Below are positions 42,337 to 53,472 of a DNA stretch of 64,000 nt, piece by piece (the first letter of the stretch is position 1; each line of letters opens with the position of its first letter). The notes under the pieces are model-generated. The model was not told the DNA's origin and made no database searches. It worked only from the letters and a program-made list of their open reading frames with translations. Source of the stretch: Cladopsammia gracilis (Eukaryota > Cnidaria > Anthozoa > Scleractinia > Dendrophylliidae). Both the position numbers and the translations under genes were made by a program. Where the stretch lies: the NCBI GenBank assembly GCA_022457155.1, contig JAJGOT010000682.1, positions 64,501 through 128,500 of the forward strand, given 5' to 3'.

Positions 42337-42999
42337 ACTGTGTAGGCTTCAACATACCAACTGATGACTATGACTGAAAGTGCCCCCCGTCTGTATTGCA
42401 GAGGCTCTCGAGTAGGCAATTCAGGGGGTTTAATTTTCCCCTGGGCGGGAAATGACATGAAAATAGGATAAAATGTCAAATCCCTCTGGGTTTGCCCCCT
42501 CACCCCTCTTCCTGACTGCTGAGTAAACATTTCTTAAGCATTACGTCATGGAGTCACCCTCAAATTCCACACATCTCGTATTTCTGTCACGCTATGGTCG
42601 GCTGTTAATTATTTGATCGGTTTATGGTCACCTCACCACCAGGGAGTTTCAACACCAAGGAACTTGCCGCCTTGCTGCCAGTTTGCCACCAAGAAGTAGC
42701 TGTTTGACTAGAATCTAAAGAGTGCCTTTGTTACGTCACGATAGTGGAGCGAAATCTGGGGAGAGGCCTTTTCAAAGTCTAGCATTCAAAGAGAATTCTG
42801 AAACCATTTTTGAACAACGTTCAAACAGTTCTCATGTTTCCTATCAAAGTCTAGCATTCAAATAGAATTAGATATAGAAAAGAAAAGGAAAACACACTAT
42901 AGAACAATCATATGTTGATCATGACTTTTGAAGATTTGTGGCCCACCGCAGGGGGCCGGTCAATGGCTCCTAAACGAGCCATTTGTTTTTAATCTTGTT
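42337..42999. other. No recognisable gene
   Basis: Non-coding. A 25-bp phrase (CAAAGTCTAGCATTCAAA and flanks) occurs twice, near 42774 and 42845. Confidence 0.4.
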
Positions 43000-43507
43000 T
43001 CACCATCTGGGGCCGTTTACATAACTGCACAGCTTCAGCAGGCAGCGGGCTGATAAGCGACTTTGTTCAAAGTCATGCCAGTAGTGGAAAATTTTCCTCT
43101 TCATCGCCTGGTACTTCTTCCGTTGTATTCTGCACAATTTTCCGACAGAGAACAGCTTGATCTGAATGGCCACGAGCTTAGCCTCTTGATGCAGCAGCTC
43201 TATCAGCATGTAGAAGGGGAGGTGGACCTTGTTGCTGGCTCTTCGGTTAATGCTGTGGTGCAACCCTTCTATATCGTTGTTCGTGCGGATTGGCAGCATG
43301 AAAATGGAAGGGGGCCACATGGTGCTGGAAATCCAGGTATCTTCAATGTACTGGACCAGGTCTTGTGGGCAGGTGGTGGTTGTGTGATCACAGAGCCGCA
43401 GGAACATGGGTGTTATCTGCGATTCTGGCAAGAAGGGCAGTGCCATCAGCTTTCTGAAGTACTTGTATGTCCCGGGGTCGTTCCGGTATGCTTCCCCGGA
43501 TGTTACC
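43000..43507 (-). pseudogene. MULE-like transposase, C-terminal part
   Basis: On the - strand the text opens with SGEAYRNDPGTYKYFRKLM and goes on with LPESQITPMFLRL, RTNNDIEGLHHSINRRASNK, LPFYMLIELLHQEAKLVAIQ and LLKLCSYVNGPRW, and no stop until 43000. This is the conserved C-terminal block of the MULE-type transposase family that is common in cnidarians. The upstream part lies beyond the Gypsy element, at 51786-52030, so the gene was cut by that insertion. The catalytic part is not present in the window. Confidence 0.7.
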
Positions 43508-43649
43508 TGTAATGTCCCGAATTATTCATGAGCTGATCACATGTAGGATCACGTGATACATAGTAAAATTACAGAAGGAGTTTTTCTACAAGCATGGTGT
43601 TGTAGCTTGCTTTTATTTAACTCCGTTCGAGATTACTCGCGATACCACA
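43508..43649 (+). repeat. Gypsy 5' LTR, 142 bp
   Basis: Starts TGTAATGTCCCGAATTATTC and ends GCGATACCACA. It contains AATTAC/AAAATT words but no strong TATA box. TCTGGAGACGAGGATG follows directly and is the candidate primer-binding site. Confidence 0.88.
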
Positions 43650-43785
43650 TCTGGAGACGAGGATGCAGCCATTTATGAATCGCTCATCCAATATTCACAA
43701 CACTGGTTTTCATTGAAGAATTCCCTGTGCAGAGTTTTCTTGGAAGCACGTGCTGATTGCGACGAGCTCAACTCTATGAGACCTC

Positions 43786-44055
43786 ATGGCGGTTTCACTG
43801 CCAAACTTCCCACCATTCGACGTCCATGCCGATGGCAATGCAGGTCCACGATGGAAATTGCTTAGAAAGAATGCTCATTGGAATGAACATCACAGTTGTG
43901 AAACAAAAACGGGCTTTGTTGTTGCAGCATGCCGGCCCGATGTAGACGAAATCTTTGACACACTGCCAAACACAGGCGACAATGGCGAATACGACACGGC
44001 CGTTGCAAAACTAAACGATTATTTCTCCCCACAAGTGAACACTACATATGAAGTA
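43786..44055 (+). pseudogene. Gypsy gag, N-terminal fragment
   Basis: From ATG 43786: MAVSLPNFPPFDVHADGNAG, then VDEIFDTLPNTGDNGEYDTA and LNDYFSPQVNTTYEV, typical of the gag family of this Gypsy clade. The middle (about 43850-43940) has a compensated shift. The text is lost at about 44055, where a Penelope-like RT begins. Confidence 0.7.
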
Positions 44056-45180
44056 TGCAAGACTATTTTAGAACGAACAGGAGTTAACTGCATGTGGGTC
44101 ATCAACAATTCGTTGGATGTTATTTGCACATTGCAGGAAAAACAACTTTCGCTTAATCAGGTGAGTACTTGGGAATTTTCCATTCTTTATACTAGCCTTC
44201 CACACGCCAAACGTAAACATCAACTCCATGATCTACTCAAAAGGGTTTTTAACACCAGAGGAAAAAGTTTCATAGCAACCAATAATTTCCACACATTCTG
44301 GACTAATGATAGGAAGTCTACAAGGTACACTTACTTCTCCTGTAGGGAACTGTGCCTCGCTATTGACTTTCTTATCAACAATATCTACGTCTGCTTCGGA
44401 AACTCAGTTTTTCGGCAAATTATTGGCATACCAATGGGCACTAACAGCGCACCTTTGTTGGCTGATCTGTTCCTCCAACACCTTCGAGTATGACTTCATG
44501 CTCAGAACAATAAAGCAAGATATGACCAAAGCCGTCCAATTTAGCAACACCTTTCATTATATCAACGATTTATTGAGCGTTAACAATGAAAATTTTGGAA
44601 ATAACATCAGCGACATTTACCCGTCAGACCTGGAACTAAAGGACACTACCTAACATCAAATGAGGTGTGTTATCTGGACACGAGAATCAAAATTGGTGAC
44701 AGCAAGACACCTTTCCATCTCAGCGTCTACGACAAGAGGGATGACTTCTCATTTTGGATTGTCAATTTCCCTCATATGGACAGCAACATTCCTGCCAATC
44801 CGGCCTATGGTGTTTATATATCTCAATTGGTAAGATATGCTAGAATTGGCACATCGAAGATGCATTTTATGGATAGACTTCACCGACTTTCATCACATCT
44901 CCTTCACCAAGGGTTCAAATCTACGCTCCTTTGTAAATCATTTACTAAATTCTTCAAACACCACAGTGCTATCATTGAGAAATATGGCACTATACTACGG
45001 GGAAATTAGACAAGCAATCCAGAATTGAGAAACACCACCGTATCCTTTGTTATTTTAGATCCTTTATATCATCCTAGCACCCCTATTTAATTTCTATATT
45101 GCTTCTATTCAGCTTAATGCAGGTGCGTGCGCGCAATTTTCCTTAAGTTGTGCGCGTGCTTAGCTTATTTAGTTGATGTG
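44056..45180 (+). mobile_element. Penelope-like RT fragment inside Gypsy gag
   Basis: Motifs in order: FSILYTSLPHAKRKHQLHDL, IIGIPMGTNSAPLLADLF, FHYINDLLSVNN, SDLELKDTT, YDKRDDFSFWIVNFPHMDSN and NPAYGVYISQLVRYAR, ending near TAG 45007. This is the palm-to-thumb part of an RT of the Penelope-like type. The catalytic Y-x-D-D box reads YIND, with the first Asp replaced by Asn, and there are frame breaks near 44490 and 44650, so it is dead. No GIY-YIG part is attached. A GC-rich phrase (ACCTCGAATAAGCGCC) repeated at 45223 and 45276 marks another small repeat at its right edge. Confidence 0.65.
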
Positions 45181-45243
45181 TGCTTAGTTCGTTATTTACC
45201 GTATTTATTTGATTTAGCGCCCAACCTCGAATAAGCGGCCACC

Positions 45244-45757
45244 CTACCCACCAAAAAATAATTTTGAGTGCCTAACCTCGAATAAGCGCCCCCCCTCCCA
45301 TCCCCAAAAACATAAGTACGGTAAATAAAGTGTACAAAAGCAAAACGGGTATTGATTATTATGGTATTTCTTTAATGGCTCACGATCTATAATTTCATTG
45401 TCTGAAAAATCTATGAGAATGTTGGAATTTTTCTCAGTTACAACTAAAATGTCCATGTGGGCGCAAAGTTCTTTCAGCCGCAAAATCTCCCGCTCAAACT
45501 TCGTGGCAATAGCCCGGCTTGGTGTCCTCGCTTTGAATGTTCCTGGGACAACAAGTCCGTTCTCAAGCCTTCTTGACCCTGCTACTTTAACAGAAACCTC
45601 ATTGTCGTCGTAAGCCCTCAGAAATGTATAGATAAGGTAAGACAGTTCCATTGGCACATGTCTTACAAGCTCGTTGCCGGTGTTAGCTTCCAAATACGTC
45701 CCAATTGCATAATCATCATGTTGTTTGGCTTCCTTGCGATTATCCTCACGGCAGTTA
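45244..45757 (-). pseudogene. HIRAN-like domain fragment
   Basis: The - strand reads LNCREDNRKEAKQHDDYAIG (about 45757-45700), then GNELVRHVPMELSYLIYTFL and ENGLVVPGTF. The order R-E-x-N, D-x-Y-A-I-G and G/R-H-V-P-x-E-L resembles a HIRAN domain (a DNA-end binding fold), which also occurs in repeat-associated genes of invertebrates. No partner domain is visible. The C-terminal 50 residues read through unrelated repeat sequence. Confidence 0.4.
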
Positions 45758-46153
45758 AGTTAATCTCCCAAAGTTGGAGTCCATACAAATTTTTAAATAT
45801 GATGACCTCGTATAACTGATGTGAATTGCACTTCAAACACAAAGTTCCATTTTAGATAATGACAACTTGAGCGAGCCATGGCTTGAATTCACAGTGAATG
45901 CTCTGGCACTAAAGGCGATCTGTTCAATTTGCTAGGTTGCAGTGGAAGCCACACGTGTTTCCAGTTACGTGCCGGGTGCTCTTGGTCTATTGTTCTTACA
46001 GTACATAGGAAATTGCCCTATTGTAAACCTGTCGGATCTAACACCTTCATGCATTCATGTGATGCAAACTGACTGATCAGATATTTGATTCTAGTAAAAA
46101 AAGATTTACAAATCGCATGAGTCACGTTTTCATCTTCATTTTGTGCTGAAAGC

Positions 46154-47536
46154 ATGGGAACTGATACATCTCAGTCTCATGCCGGCAAAAAAGTAAGTTC
46201 GTACTCGACTGAATATAAATTAGAGGCTATCAAGTTTGCCGAAGAAAGTAAAAGCATCTCTAGAGCTGCAAAAAAGTTCAATGTAGACCGTAAGAGAATT
46301 TGTGAATGGCAAAGCGCCAAGGCTAAACTTCTGGCTGCGGATAACAAGAGGAAACATCTTGAAGGAGGAGGCAGAAAACCATTCGATGTTGGCCTAGAAG
46401 ACGAGCTTTTAGAGTGGGTGCATGAACGAAGGTCAAGTGGTCTTCGTGTTTCAAGGAAAATGATTTCGCACAAAGCGCGGGCTATACACGAGCAAAAATG
46501 CAAGGCAGCGCAGCTTTCTCCATCTTTTATTGCAAGTGATGGCTGGGTCCAGAAGTTTATGGGCAGGAATGGGCTGTCTGTGAGGCGCAGAACCACTGAA
46601 TCGCAAAAAGACCCGGAAAGACTCATCGACAAGCTTATTGCCTATATCTTACAAGTAAGACGACAGCGTAACAGGCTTTCCTACAGTCATAGTGACATTA
46701 TTGCCATGGATGAAACAGCTGTCTGGCAAGATATGCTGTCTAGCACTACAGTAGACAACGTTGGGGAAAAATCGATTCGACTGAAGACAACTGGACATGA
46801 GAAGTCCAAAGTCACTGTTTCTTTGGCAGCAAAAGCAGACGGAACAAAACTTAAGCCATTTATTGTCTTCCCGGGAGCCAAGAGAGAAACAAAGTAGCTT
46901 AATGAGGAGTTTAAAAATAAGTGCTTTGTAGCTTCTTCTGTGAACGGATGGATGAATGAAGACCTGACTCGCGACTGGGTGCAAGGAGTATTGGGCAAGT
47001 TCTCATTTTCTCGTCGGATATTAGCTTGGGACTCGTTTAAATGCCACATCACAGACAGCATCAAGCAAAGATCGACCCTGTCATAGTACCCAGTGGTTGT
47101 ACTAAGTATATTCAAGCCCGACGTGGCATGGAATAAGCCCTTTAAGGTCAAAGTGACGGAGAAGTACGATGCCTGGATGGCTGACGGGGTTCATTCATTT
47201 ACAGCTGCCAGAAACATGCGTGGCCCACCTCGATGTGAAATCGTTAAGTGGGTTCTTGAGGCCTGGGATAGTCTAGACAGAGAGTTAGTTATCCATTCTT
47301 TCAGAAGCTGCGCACTAACTGTGGCTCCTGACGGATCTGAAAACGAGCAGATTCATTGCCTAAAGGAAGGTCAACGTTGTCATGCGGGACAAGATCGCTT
47401 GGCATCCATCCAGCAAGCCCTTACTGCTTCTCGCGCGACTGACCCATTTGCCGACGTTACACTGTCGGATGTGGAGGAGGCAGGACCAGAAAGTTCACTT
47501 ATAGAGCTGAGTGACGATGACATTGAAGTTGTTTGA
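46154..47536 (+). pseudogene. Pogo-like transposase (CENP-B HTH plus DDE)
   Basis: From ATG 46154: an N-terminal HTH (YKLEAIKFAEESKSISRAAK), a CENP-B-type HTH region (GWVQKFMGRNGLSVRRRTTE), the first catalytic Asp in IIAMDETAVWQDM, KVTVSLAAKADGTKLKPFIV, the second Asp in RILAWDSFKCHIT, and KPFKVKVTEKYDAWM. The acidic end (IELSDDDIEVV) closes at TGA 47534. A TAG at 46895 and a pair of compensating shifts around 47075-47115 break the frame. It would be about 460 residues, normal for the family. No terminal repeats are seen. Confidence 0.78.
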
Positions 47537-47699
47537 GAATACATTTATTTTGCGTTGTTTTCCTTACTAATATGTCTTGTCAGTAACTGTGCTCACACTG
47601 TGGGTGGCTCCTCCTAAAATGTTGTGCAATTGGTATAGGATTTAATGGAGCTGAAACCAATTGTGGAATTGCACGCATTTTGGGCATCCTACTGATGAA

Positions 47700-48252
47700 C
47701 AGTTACGAAATTCAGATATATTTAGTAGCCACATTTATTTGAGGTCTGTCCCCTTTGAATACAATTTTCGCCAGACAAAGCAGGAGGGTGAATTACTCAA
47801 TAGTTTTCATACCAGGCTTCGCCAACTCGCGAAAACCTGCAAATTCAGCGATGTTGACAAAGAAATTAAAGAACACATCATTTTGACATGCAGTTCCAGC
47901 TTGCTTCGACGCCAAGTGCTACGTGAAAACCCAACGCTGGAAGGACTATTGAAGCTAGGCAGAGCGTTAGAACTTAGTGAGAAGCGAACGAAAGACATGG
48001 AAGCTACTGGAGGCGAATTCGAATCTGTCAACAAAATTAAATCAAAAGAAGAGAATCCAGAATCGAGACAGTCGCCCGCGCGACCGGCGTGATGCACAGT
48101 CATGCAATCGTCATTATGGAAACAAGCAAGGCAAATCTCCTAGAAAATGTGGACAGTGTGGTGGGTATGCACCTCACAAAAATCCATGTCCTACACAAGG
48201 AAAGACCTGCAAAGCCTGCGGGAAAATTGGCCATTTTGCTCATGTTTGCCGT
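47700..48252 (+). pseudogene. Gypsy gag C-terminal part with zinc knuckle
   Basis: Residues YNFRQTKQEGELLNSFHTRL, IILTCSSSLLRRQVL and ELSEKRTKDMEA are the second half of the Gypsy gag. After a shift near 48090 come two Cys clusters (CGQCGGYAPHKNPC and CKACGKIGHFAHVC). A TGA follows the second one. The start (IFSSHIYLRSVPFE) overlaps in content with the end of the 43786-44055 fragment, so the two halves are not simply the two sides of one clean insertion. Confidence 0.7.
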
Positions 48253-48267
48253 TGAAAACCTCGTACC

Positions 48268-49970
48268 GTGGCCCCAGTGGAAACTGGTCAAAGCTCTGAC
48301 GAAGAATACGAGTATGTCTACACTATCGACCATCAAGAAAACAAGAAGCCGCCCATATGTCAGCTACAAATCAATGGAAAAACCGTGGAGATGATGATCG
48401 ACTCGGGTGCATCTGTTAACCTTCTTGACAAAACAACATTTCAAAGAATAAACAGTCATGGCAGCGAAAGCCTGCAACCTGCTCACACCAAGATTTATTC
48501 CTATGGAACTAAAACCCCCCTTCCTCTCCTGGAAACTCTCACTGCAAGTGTGAAATACAGCAACGCAAGTACCTCTGCCCAGCTAATTGTTGTTAAAGGA
48601 GAAAATGGAAATCTCAGCTATCACACTGCACAGAAACTAGGTCTGATTGCGGTTTCTATTAGCACTGCCACTGTCACTAAAAGAAACAAAGACGACCCAG
48701 AGTTTTTAAAAGAAGAGTTCAAATCACTGTTTGGAGGCATAGGAAAAGTACCAAACAAAGAAGTGAAATTACACATTGACCCAGATGTTACACCCCGACA
48801 GCAACCCCACAGACTAATTCCATTCCATGTTAGAGAAGATGTCTAAAAAGAGCTCGAGAGACTTGAGAAATTAGACATCATTGAGAAAGTTGAAGGGCCC
48901 ACACCCTGGATCAGTCCAATTGTTGTCGTCCCCAAGAAATCCGGAGAAGTTCGAATCTGTGTTGATATGCGACAGGCAAACAAAGCTGTTAAGCAGGAAA
49001 AGCATCTCAAGCCAACCATTGATGACCCTATTGCTGATTTGAATGGTGCAACACACTTCAGCACATTAGATCTGTCCTCAGGGTATCACCAGCTCGAGTT
49101 AGCACCTGAAAGCCATTATGTCACAACCTTTAGTACATATGCTGGCCTAAGAAGATACAAACGTCTCCCATTTGGAATTAATGCAGCGTCAGAAATTTTC
49201 CAGGAAGCAATCAGAGAACTCCTTACTGGCCTCCCAGGATGTAAAAACATCTCAGATGACATCATAGTATTTGGAAAAGGCCAGGAAGAGCACAACAAGA
49301 ACCTCCGTGGTGTCCTCCAGAGGCTCAAAGAAAACAACCTTCGTCTGAACAAAGACAAATGTGAGTTCTCCAAGACTGAAATCAAGTTCTATGGTCACAT
49401 TTTCAGCTCTGTCGGTGTGAGACCTGATGCAAAGTAAGTTGACGCAATCCACAAAGCAAAACCTCCTCAGAACCCCAGTGAAGTGAAGTCTCTTCTTGGC
49501 ATGGCACAGTACATATCTCGATTCGTACCAGACTATGCCACAATCACGACTCCATTGCGCCTGCTGACACGACAGGACACGCCCTGGAAATGGGAGCAAG
49601 AAGAACAGAGAGCATTGGACAAGCTGAAAGAAGCCCTCGTTGGAGATCAAGTCATGTCTTATTTTGATCCAAGAAGGAAGACCTAAATCATTGTCGATGC
49701 AAGTCCAACTGGCCTTGGTGGACTGTTAGTACAGGAAGCCAAAGTTCTTGGCTATGCAAGTCGTGCCCTGAGTGATGTTGAAAGTCGCTACTCCTAAACA
49801 GAGAGAGAGAGATGCTTGCTGTAGTATGGGGAGTAGAACATTTTCATCTGTATGTTTATGGTGCCCAGTTTTCTGTCATCACTGATCATAAGCCCCTCAT
49901 TGGCATTTTTAAGAACCACAAGCAAACTTCCCCAAGAATGGAAAGGTGGAAACTTCGACTTGGCCTGGAA
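48268..49970 (+). pseudogene. Gypsy protease, reverse transcriptase and RNase H
   Basis: The protease has the catalytic triplet in MMIDSGASVNLLDK. The RT shows IVVVPKKSGEVRICVDMR, FSTLDLSSGYHQLEL, RLPFGINAASEIFQ and the catalytic block NISDDIIVFGKG, then LRLNKDKCEFSKTEIKFYGH. RNase H starts at IIVDASPTGLGGLLVQEA and includes the primer-tether text EHFHLYVYGAQFSVITDHKP. Stops at 48844, 49435, 49684 and 49796 interrupt an otherwise continuous frame, suggesting moderate age. This is the polymerase part of the element. Confidence 0.82.
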
Positions 49971-50079
49971 GAGATGCCGAAAATCCTGCTGATTATATGA
50001 GCCGACATCCCTGTCCCACAGCACTGGAAGAACAAAATTTGGCTGAAGATTATGTTAACTATGTATGCACTAATGCAGT

Positions 50080-51405
50080 GCCAAAAGCAATGACACTTGA
50101 AGAAATCAAACAAGAAACCAGAAATGATGCAGAAATGCAAGCTGTCATCAAGGCTGTAGAAACTGACCAATGGAATGTCCCGGAAGTCCAGAACTAGAAG
50201 AAGCTCAAGGAAGAATTATCAGTGTTCAATGGACTACTGTTGAGAAGAAACAGAATTGTAATACCATCTACCCTCAGAAGTAACTCTGTAGACCTAGAAC
50301 ATGGTGGCCACCAAGGAATTGTTAAGACAAAGCAACTCATCAGAGACAAAGTCTGGTTCCCTGGAATTGACAAACTGGCAGAAGAGAAGGTCAAAAACTG
50401 TCTTTCATGTCAAGCCGCATCGACCAAGTCACCACGGTTGGAACCCCTTCGAATGACCTCACTCCCCAGCGGACCTTGGAAAGAAGTTGCAGTGGATTTT
50501 GCTGGACCATTCCCATCTGGTGATTACATCATGGTAGTAACAGATGAATTCAGTCGTTTTCCAGAAGTAGAGATACTTACCTCAACATCAGCCAGAGCTG
50601 TCATCCCTAAACTTGATGCAATATTCGCAAGACAAGGCATTCCTGACGTCCTGAAAAGTGACAATGGCCCACCATTTAATGGTCATGAATTTAAGAACTT
50701 TTCTGACTACCTAGGATTCAAGAACAGAAGGATCACACCGTATTGGCCAAGAGCAAATGGAGAAGCAGAACGTCTGGTTCAGACTCTTGAAAAGTCTATC
50801 AGAATTGCTCACCTAGAAGGCAAAAATTGGAAGCAGGAGTTGTATACGTTTTTACGCCAATATCGTGCAACGCCTCACTCCACCACTAATATGTCTCCAT
50901 GTGAAGCCTTAAACAGCAGAAAGCTCAAGACTACAATACCAGAGCTGCCAATCACCCGACACAAGCTGCCACGATGTACACCTTAAGATCCATCAGCTAG
51001 CATCGTCCAGAGAGATGTTCTGCAAAAGCAGAAAATGAAAGTGTATGCTGACCTCAAGGCGCATGCTCAAGAATGAGATTAAGCCAGGAGAAGTTGTACT
51101 CATGAGACAACCCAAACAGAACAAGCTTAGCACTCCATACAACCCAAAGCCTTTTATCATGGAAGAGAAGAAAGGTACCATGGTCACAGCAAGTAATGGT
51201 TCCCAGACTGTTACGTGGAATTCATCCCAGTTCAAAGTTATGCCGAAACATCTTGCACCCAGCCAAGAGAATGGTGGAAGGAAAAACGAAGAGAAGACAA
51301 AATCCATCCAAAACCAAAGATGATGCCCTGCTGAGACAATCGAAACAACAAATCAAACCTCCTGTCAGATTTTCAGACTATGTACAAGTCATCTATGAGA
51401 AATAG
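50080..51405 (+). pseudogene. Gypsy integrase
   Basis: Zinc domain: H-x-x-H (LEHGGHQGIV) and CLSC. Catalytic core: AVDFAGPFPSG (Asp), LKSDNGPPFNG (Asp) and PRANGEAERLVQTLEK (Glu). Then come QYRATPHSTTNMSPCEALN and, after a stop and shift near 50984, a C-terminal block VVLMRQPKQNKLSTPYNPKP. A stop at about 50197 separates it from RNase H. Otherwise the catalytic residues are intact. Confidence 0.8.
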
Positions 51406-51646
51406 GCTGGAAAAGGAACTTTTCTGATACTTTGAGATCGTTGACATTATAAGAAGTTTTTTTTTTTAAAAAAAAAGAAAGAGATCTCAGTTGAATGTCG
51501 ATTTTTGACTTTCATTATTGAACAATGGACATTGTTTTTTAAGAACTTTAGAACGTTTACTTTTTGAAGTACAGTTAGTCACAAACTGTTACTTGTAATT
51601 TTCTTAGAAACCTTGTGTGTTTTTTTTATCCGAAAAAGAGGAGGGA

Positions 51647-51785
51647 TGTAATGTCCCGAATTATTCATAAGCTGATCACATGTAGGATCACGTGATACAC
51701 AATAAAATTACAGGAGTTTTTCTACAAGCATGGCATTGTAGTTTGTTTACATTTAACTCCGTTCGAGATTACTCCCGATACCACA
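51647..51785 (+). repeat. Gypsy 3' LTR, 139 bp
   Basis: Same text as the 5' LTR with about ten substitutions and a 3-base indel. It is preceded by a purine tract (AAAAAGAGGAGGGA), a good polypurine primer. Confidence 0.88.
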
Positions 51786-52030
51786 GTACCCTCCTGGGCA
51801 AGGTGGTAGGTTGTTTCGACTGGTAGCACGTCTGTAACATCCAGCAGTTCCCGATCCTGCAAGGAGCTTTCCCGTTCAGGCAGCAGGTCTGGATCCTCGA
51901 AAGACATTTCCTGTGCTGGCAGCAAGTCTGGATCCTCTTGGAGGTCTGGGGGATCAATCAAGGAGCTTTCAAACAGTGGCAGAGTGATGTCTAACCCTAA
52001 CCAAAAAAATCCTTTAAAATGAAAAACCAA
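51786..52030 (-). pseudogene. Upstream part of the MULE-like gene cut by the Gypsy element
   Basis: On the - strand: LIDPPDLQEDPDLLPAQEMS, RELLDVTDVLPVETTYHLAQ and EG, running into the Gypsy flank. It contains two near-identical Leu/Pro/Asp/Glu repeats (EDPDLLPAQE, FEDPDLLPER). The assignment to the gene at 43000-43507 rests on position, strand and the matching insertion site rather than on a recognised domain. Confidence 0.5.
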
Positions 52031-53222
52031 AATCTTGCGTACCTCGGTAATGAGGAGATCTGTTCTGGTCTAAAATGTTAGATTAATCGGATCAAAACAT
52101 AAAGTAATTTATGACCACGTTTGAAATGGCGCAATTTTGTTTGCTCCTGGCCCGGTGTGATGTGCCTGAAATCAGATGATGACTTGTGTATATGCCTTGG
52201 CTGCTTTAAGCACCGCTCTTTAACCTATCGAGACTGGACAGGATTCTGTAAAATTGATGCATTCATGACATATTCCACTGATGCAAATTTGCAAGACATA
52301 TTCACAGTTCATTTACAGTCACCATCAGCTCTTGTTTAATAGGACAAATCATTCAATTAGTTTCAAGCTTAACAATCTACAAGTTTCTCGGGGAGAAACT
52401 AGGAGCCTTAATTGAACTCTTTCAGCTTGAAGAAATATCAAGGAAGACAAGAGTCCAATCATGTTTGGAAGATTGTTGCAAAATTCTCAAATAAGTGGCA
52501 GATTCAATGAAAGACATACAGTTGTACAGTGGAAAGGGAAGCACATTTCCATACAGGGCAAAGGTATCCACAAGGTCCTCATCTAGCATTTACTAAACTG
52601 ACAAGTGACTTTCAAAATGCTGTATTCATCATTTCAAGAGGCAAAGACATTCCTGTCTGACAAAAACTTGCACCATATTGCTGAGGATATGTTTTTCGAG
52701 TTTTACCACATTGCATGTGGAACATTTCTTTGCTGGAATGATGACTCCAAGTCATCCATCTCCACACATGAATGATCATGCAAGCCATAGACCTAGCCGC
52801 ATTATAGAGTTCGTTCAGAAGGTGTAACACTCAAACAATTGACAAAAAGGAGCCAGAGTGGCTTTATGAACGTGCAAAGAACAGGCAAGAAGGCAATGAA
52901 GAAGTTTTATGAGCAGAAACAAGAGATATGAGATTCTTTGCTAACATGTTTGGGGAAGGTGTTCGGCAACAAAAAGTCAGATAAAACAAAGGAAAGGGCT
53001 TGGGCTCTGCCTAAGTTCTAAGCGTGATCCAATGAGTTATATGACAAGATGGAGAAGCTTTAAGTTTATTAGTAGAAATACACAAACGTTAAACTTCCGA
53101 CGTTGATTTTTTGTTCATGTTTTCCTAATATGTCGAGAATTGGAAAAGAAAATTCTGTCAAAAAATATGGAGGTCACCGACCATCCAAGTGAGTTAAATC
53201 TAAGCAAAGTTGATGTAAAGTG
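52031..53222. other. No recognisable gene
   Basis: The + strand from about 52440 to 53040 has short coding-like pieces (for example RRCNTQTIDKKEPEWLYERA) in changing frames. I do not recognise a family. Probably decayed multicopy sequence. Confidence 0.35.
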
Positions 53223-53472
53223 CTACCAGCCCTTTATGTTGGCTTACTGATTTTGTCTCGCATGTGCACTTGTGCATGATGTAGCATGGCATTGCGACAT
53301 GAATTGCATGCGCAATAAGGTGCGCATAAACGTCCTTAAATACAAAATACAGACAAATGCAAATTTTTTACGCACATCCTAACTGTGTACGCAATTCATG
53401 TTACAATGGCATGTTAAGTCACGCACGAGCTTGTGCACAAAGAAAAAATCTAAACACATAAAGGGCTGGTAG
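53223..53472. mobile_element. 250-bp MITE with perfect 17-bp inverted repeats
   Basis: Starts CTACCAGCCCTTTATGT and ends with the exact complement. The interior is non-coding and contains imperfect copies of GCACGTGTGCA-like and ATGCGCA-like words. No clear target duplication is visible. Confidence 0.8.

Larger units (their letters stand above)
43508..51785 (+). mobile_element. Ty3/Gypsy LTR retrotransposon, decayed and interrupted
   Basis: Two similar LTRs (43508-43649, 51647-51785) enclose gag, protease, RT, RNase H and integrase segments in order. GGTAC/GGTAA on the MULE strand flanks the element, consistent with a 5-bp target duplication with one change. Gag is interrupted by about 3.6 kb of other elements (44056-47655). 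LTR divergence of roughly 7-9 percent by eye makes it clearly older than the BEL insertion. Several stops in pol make it inactive. Confidence 0.82.
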
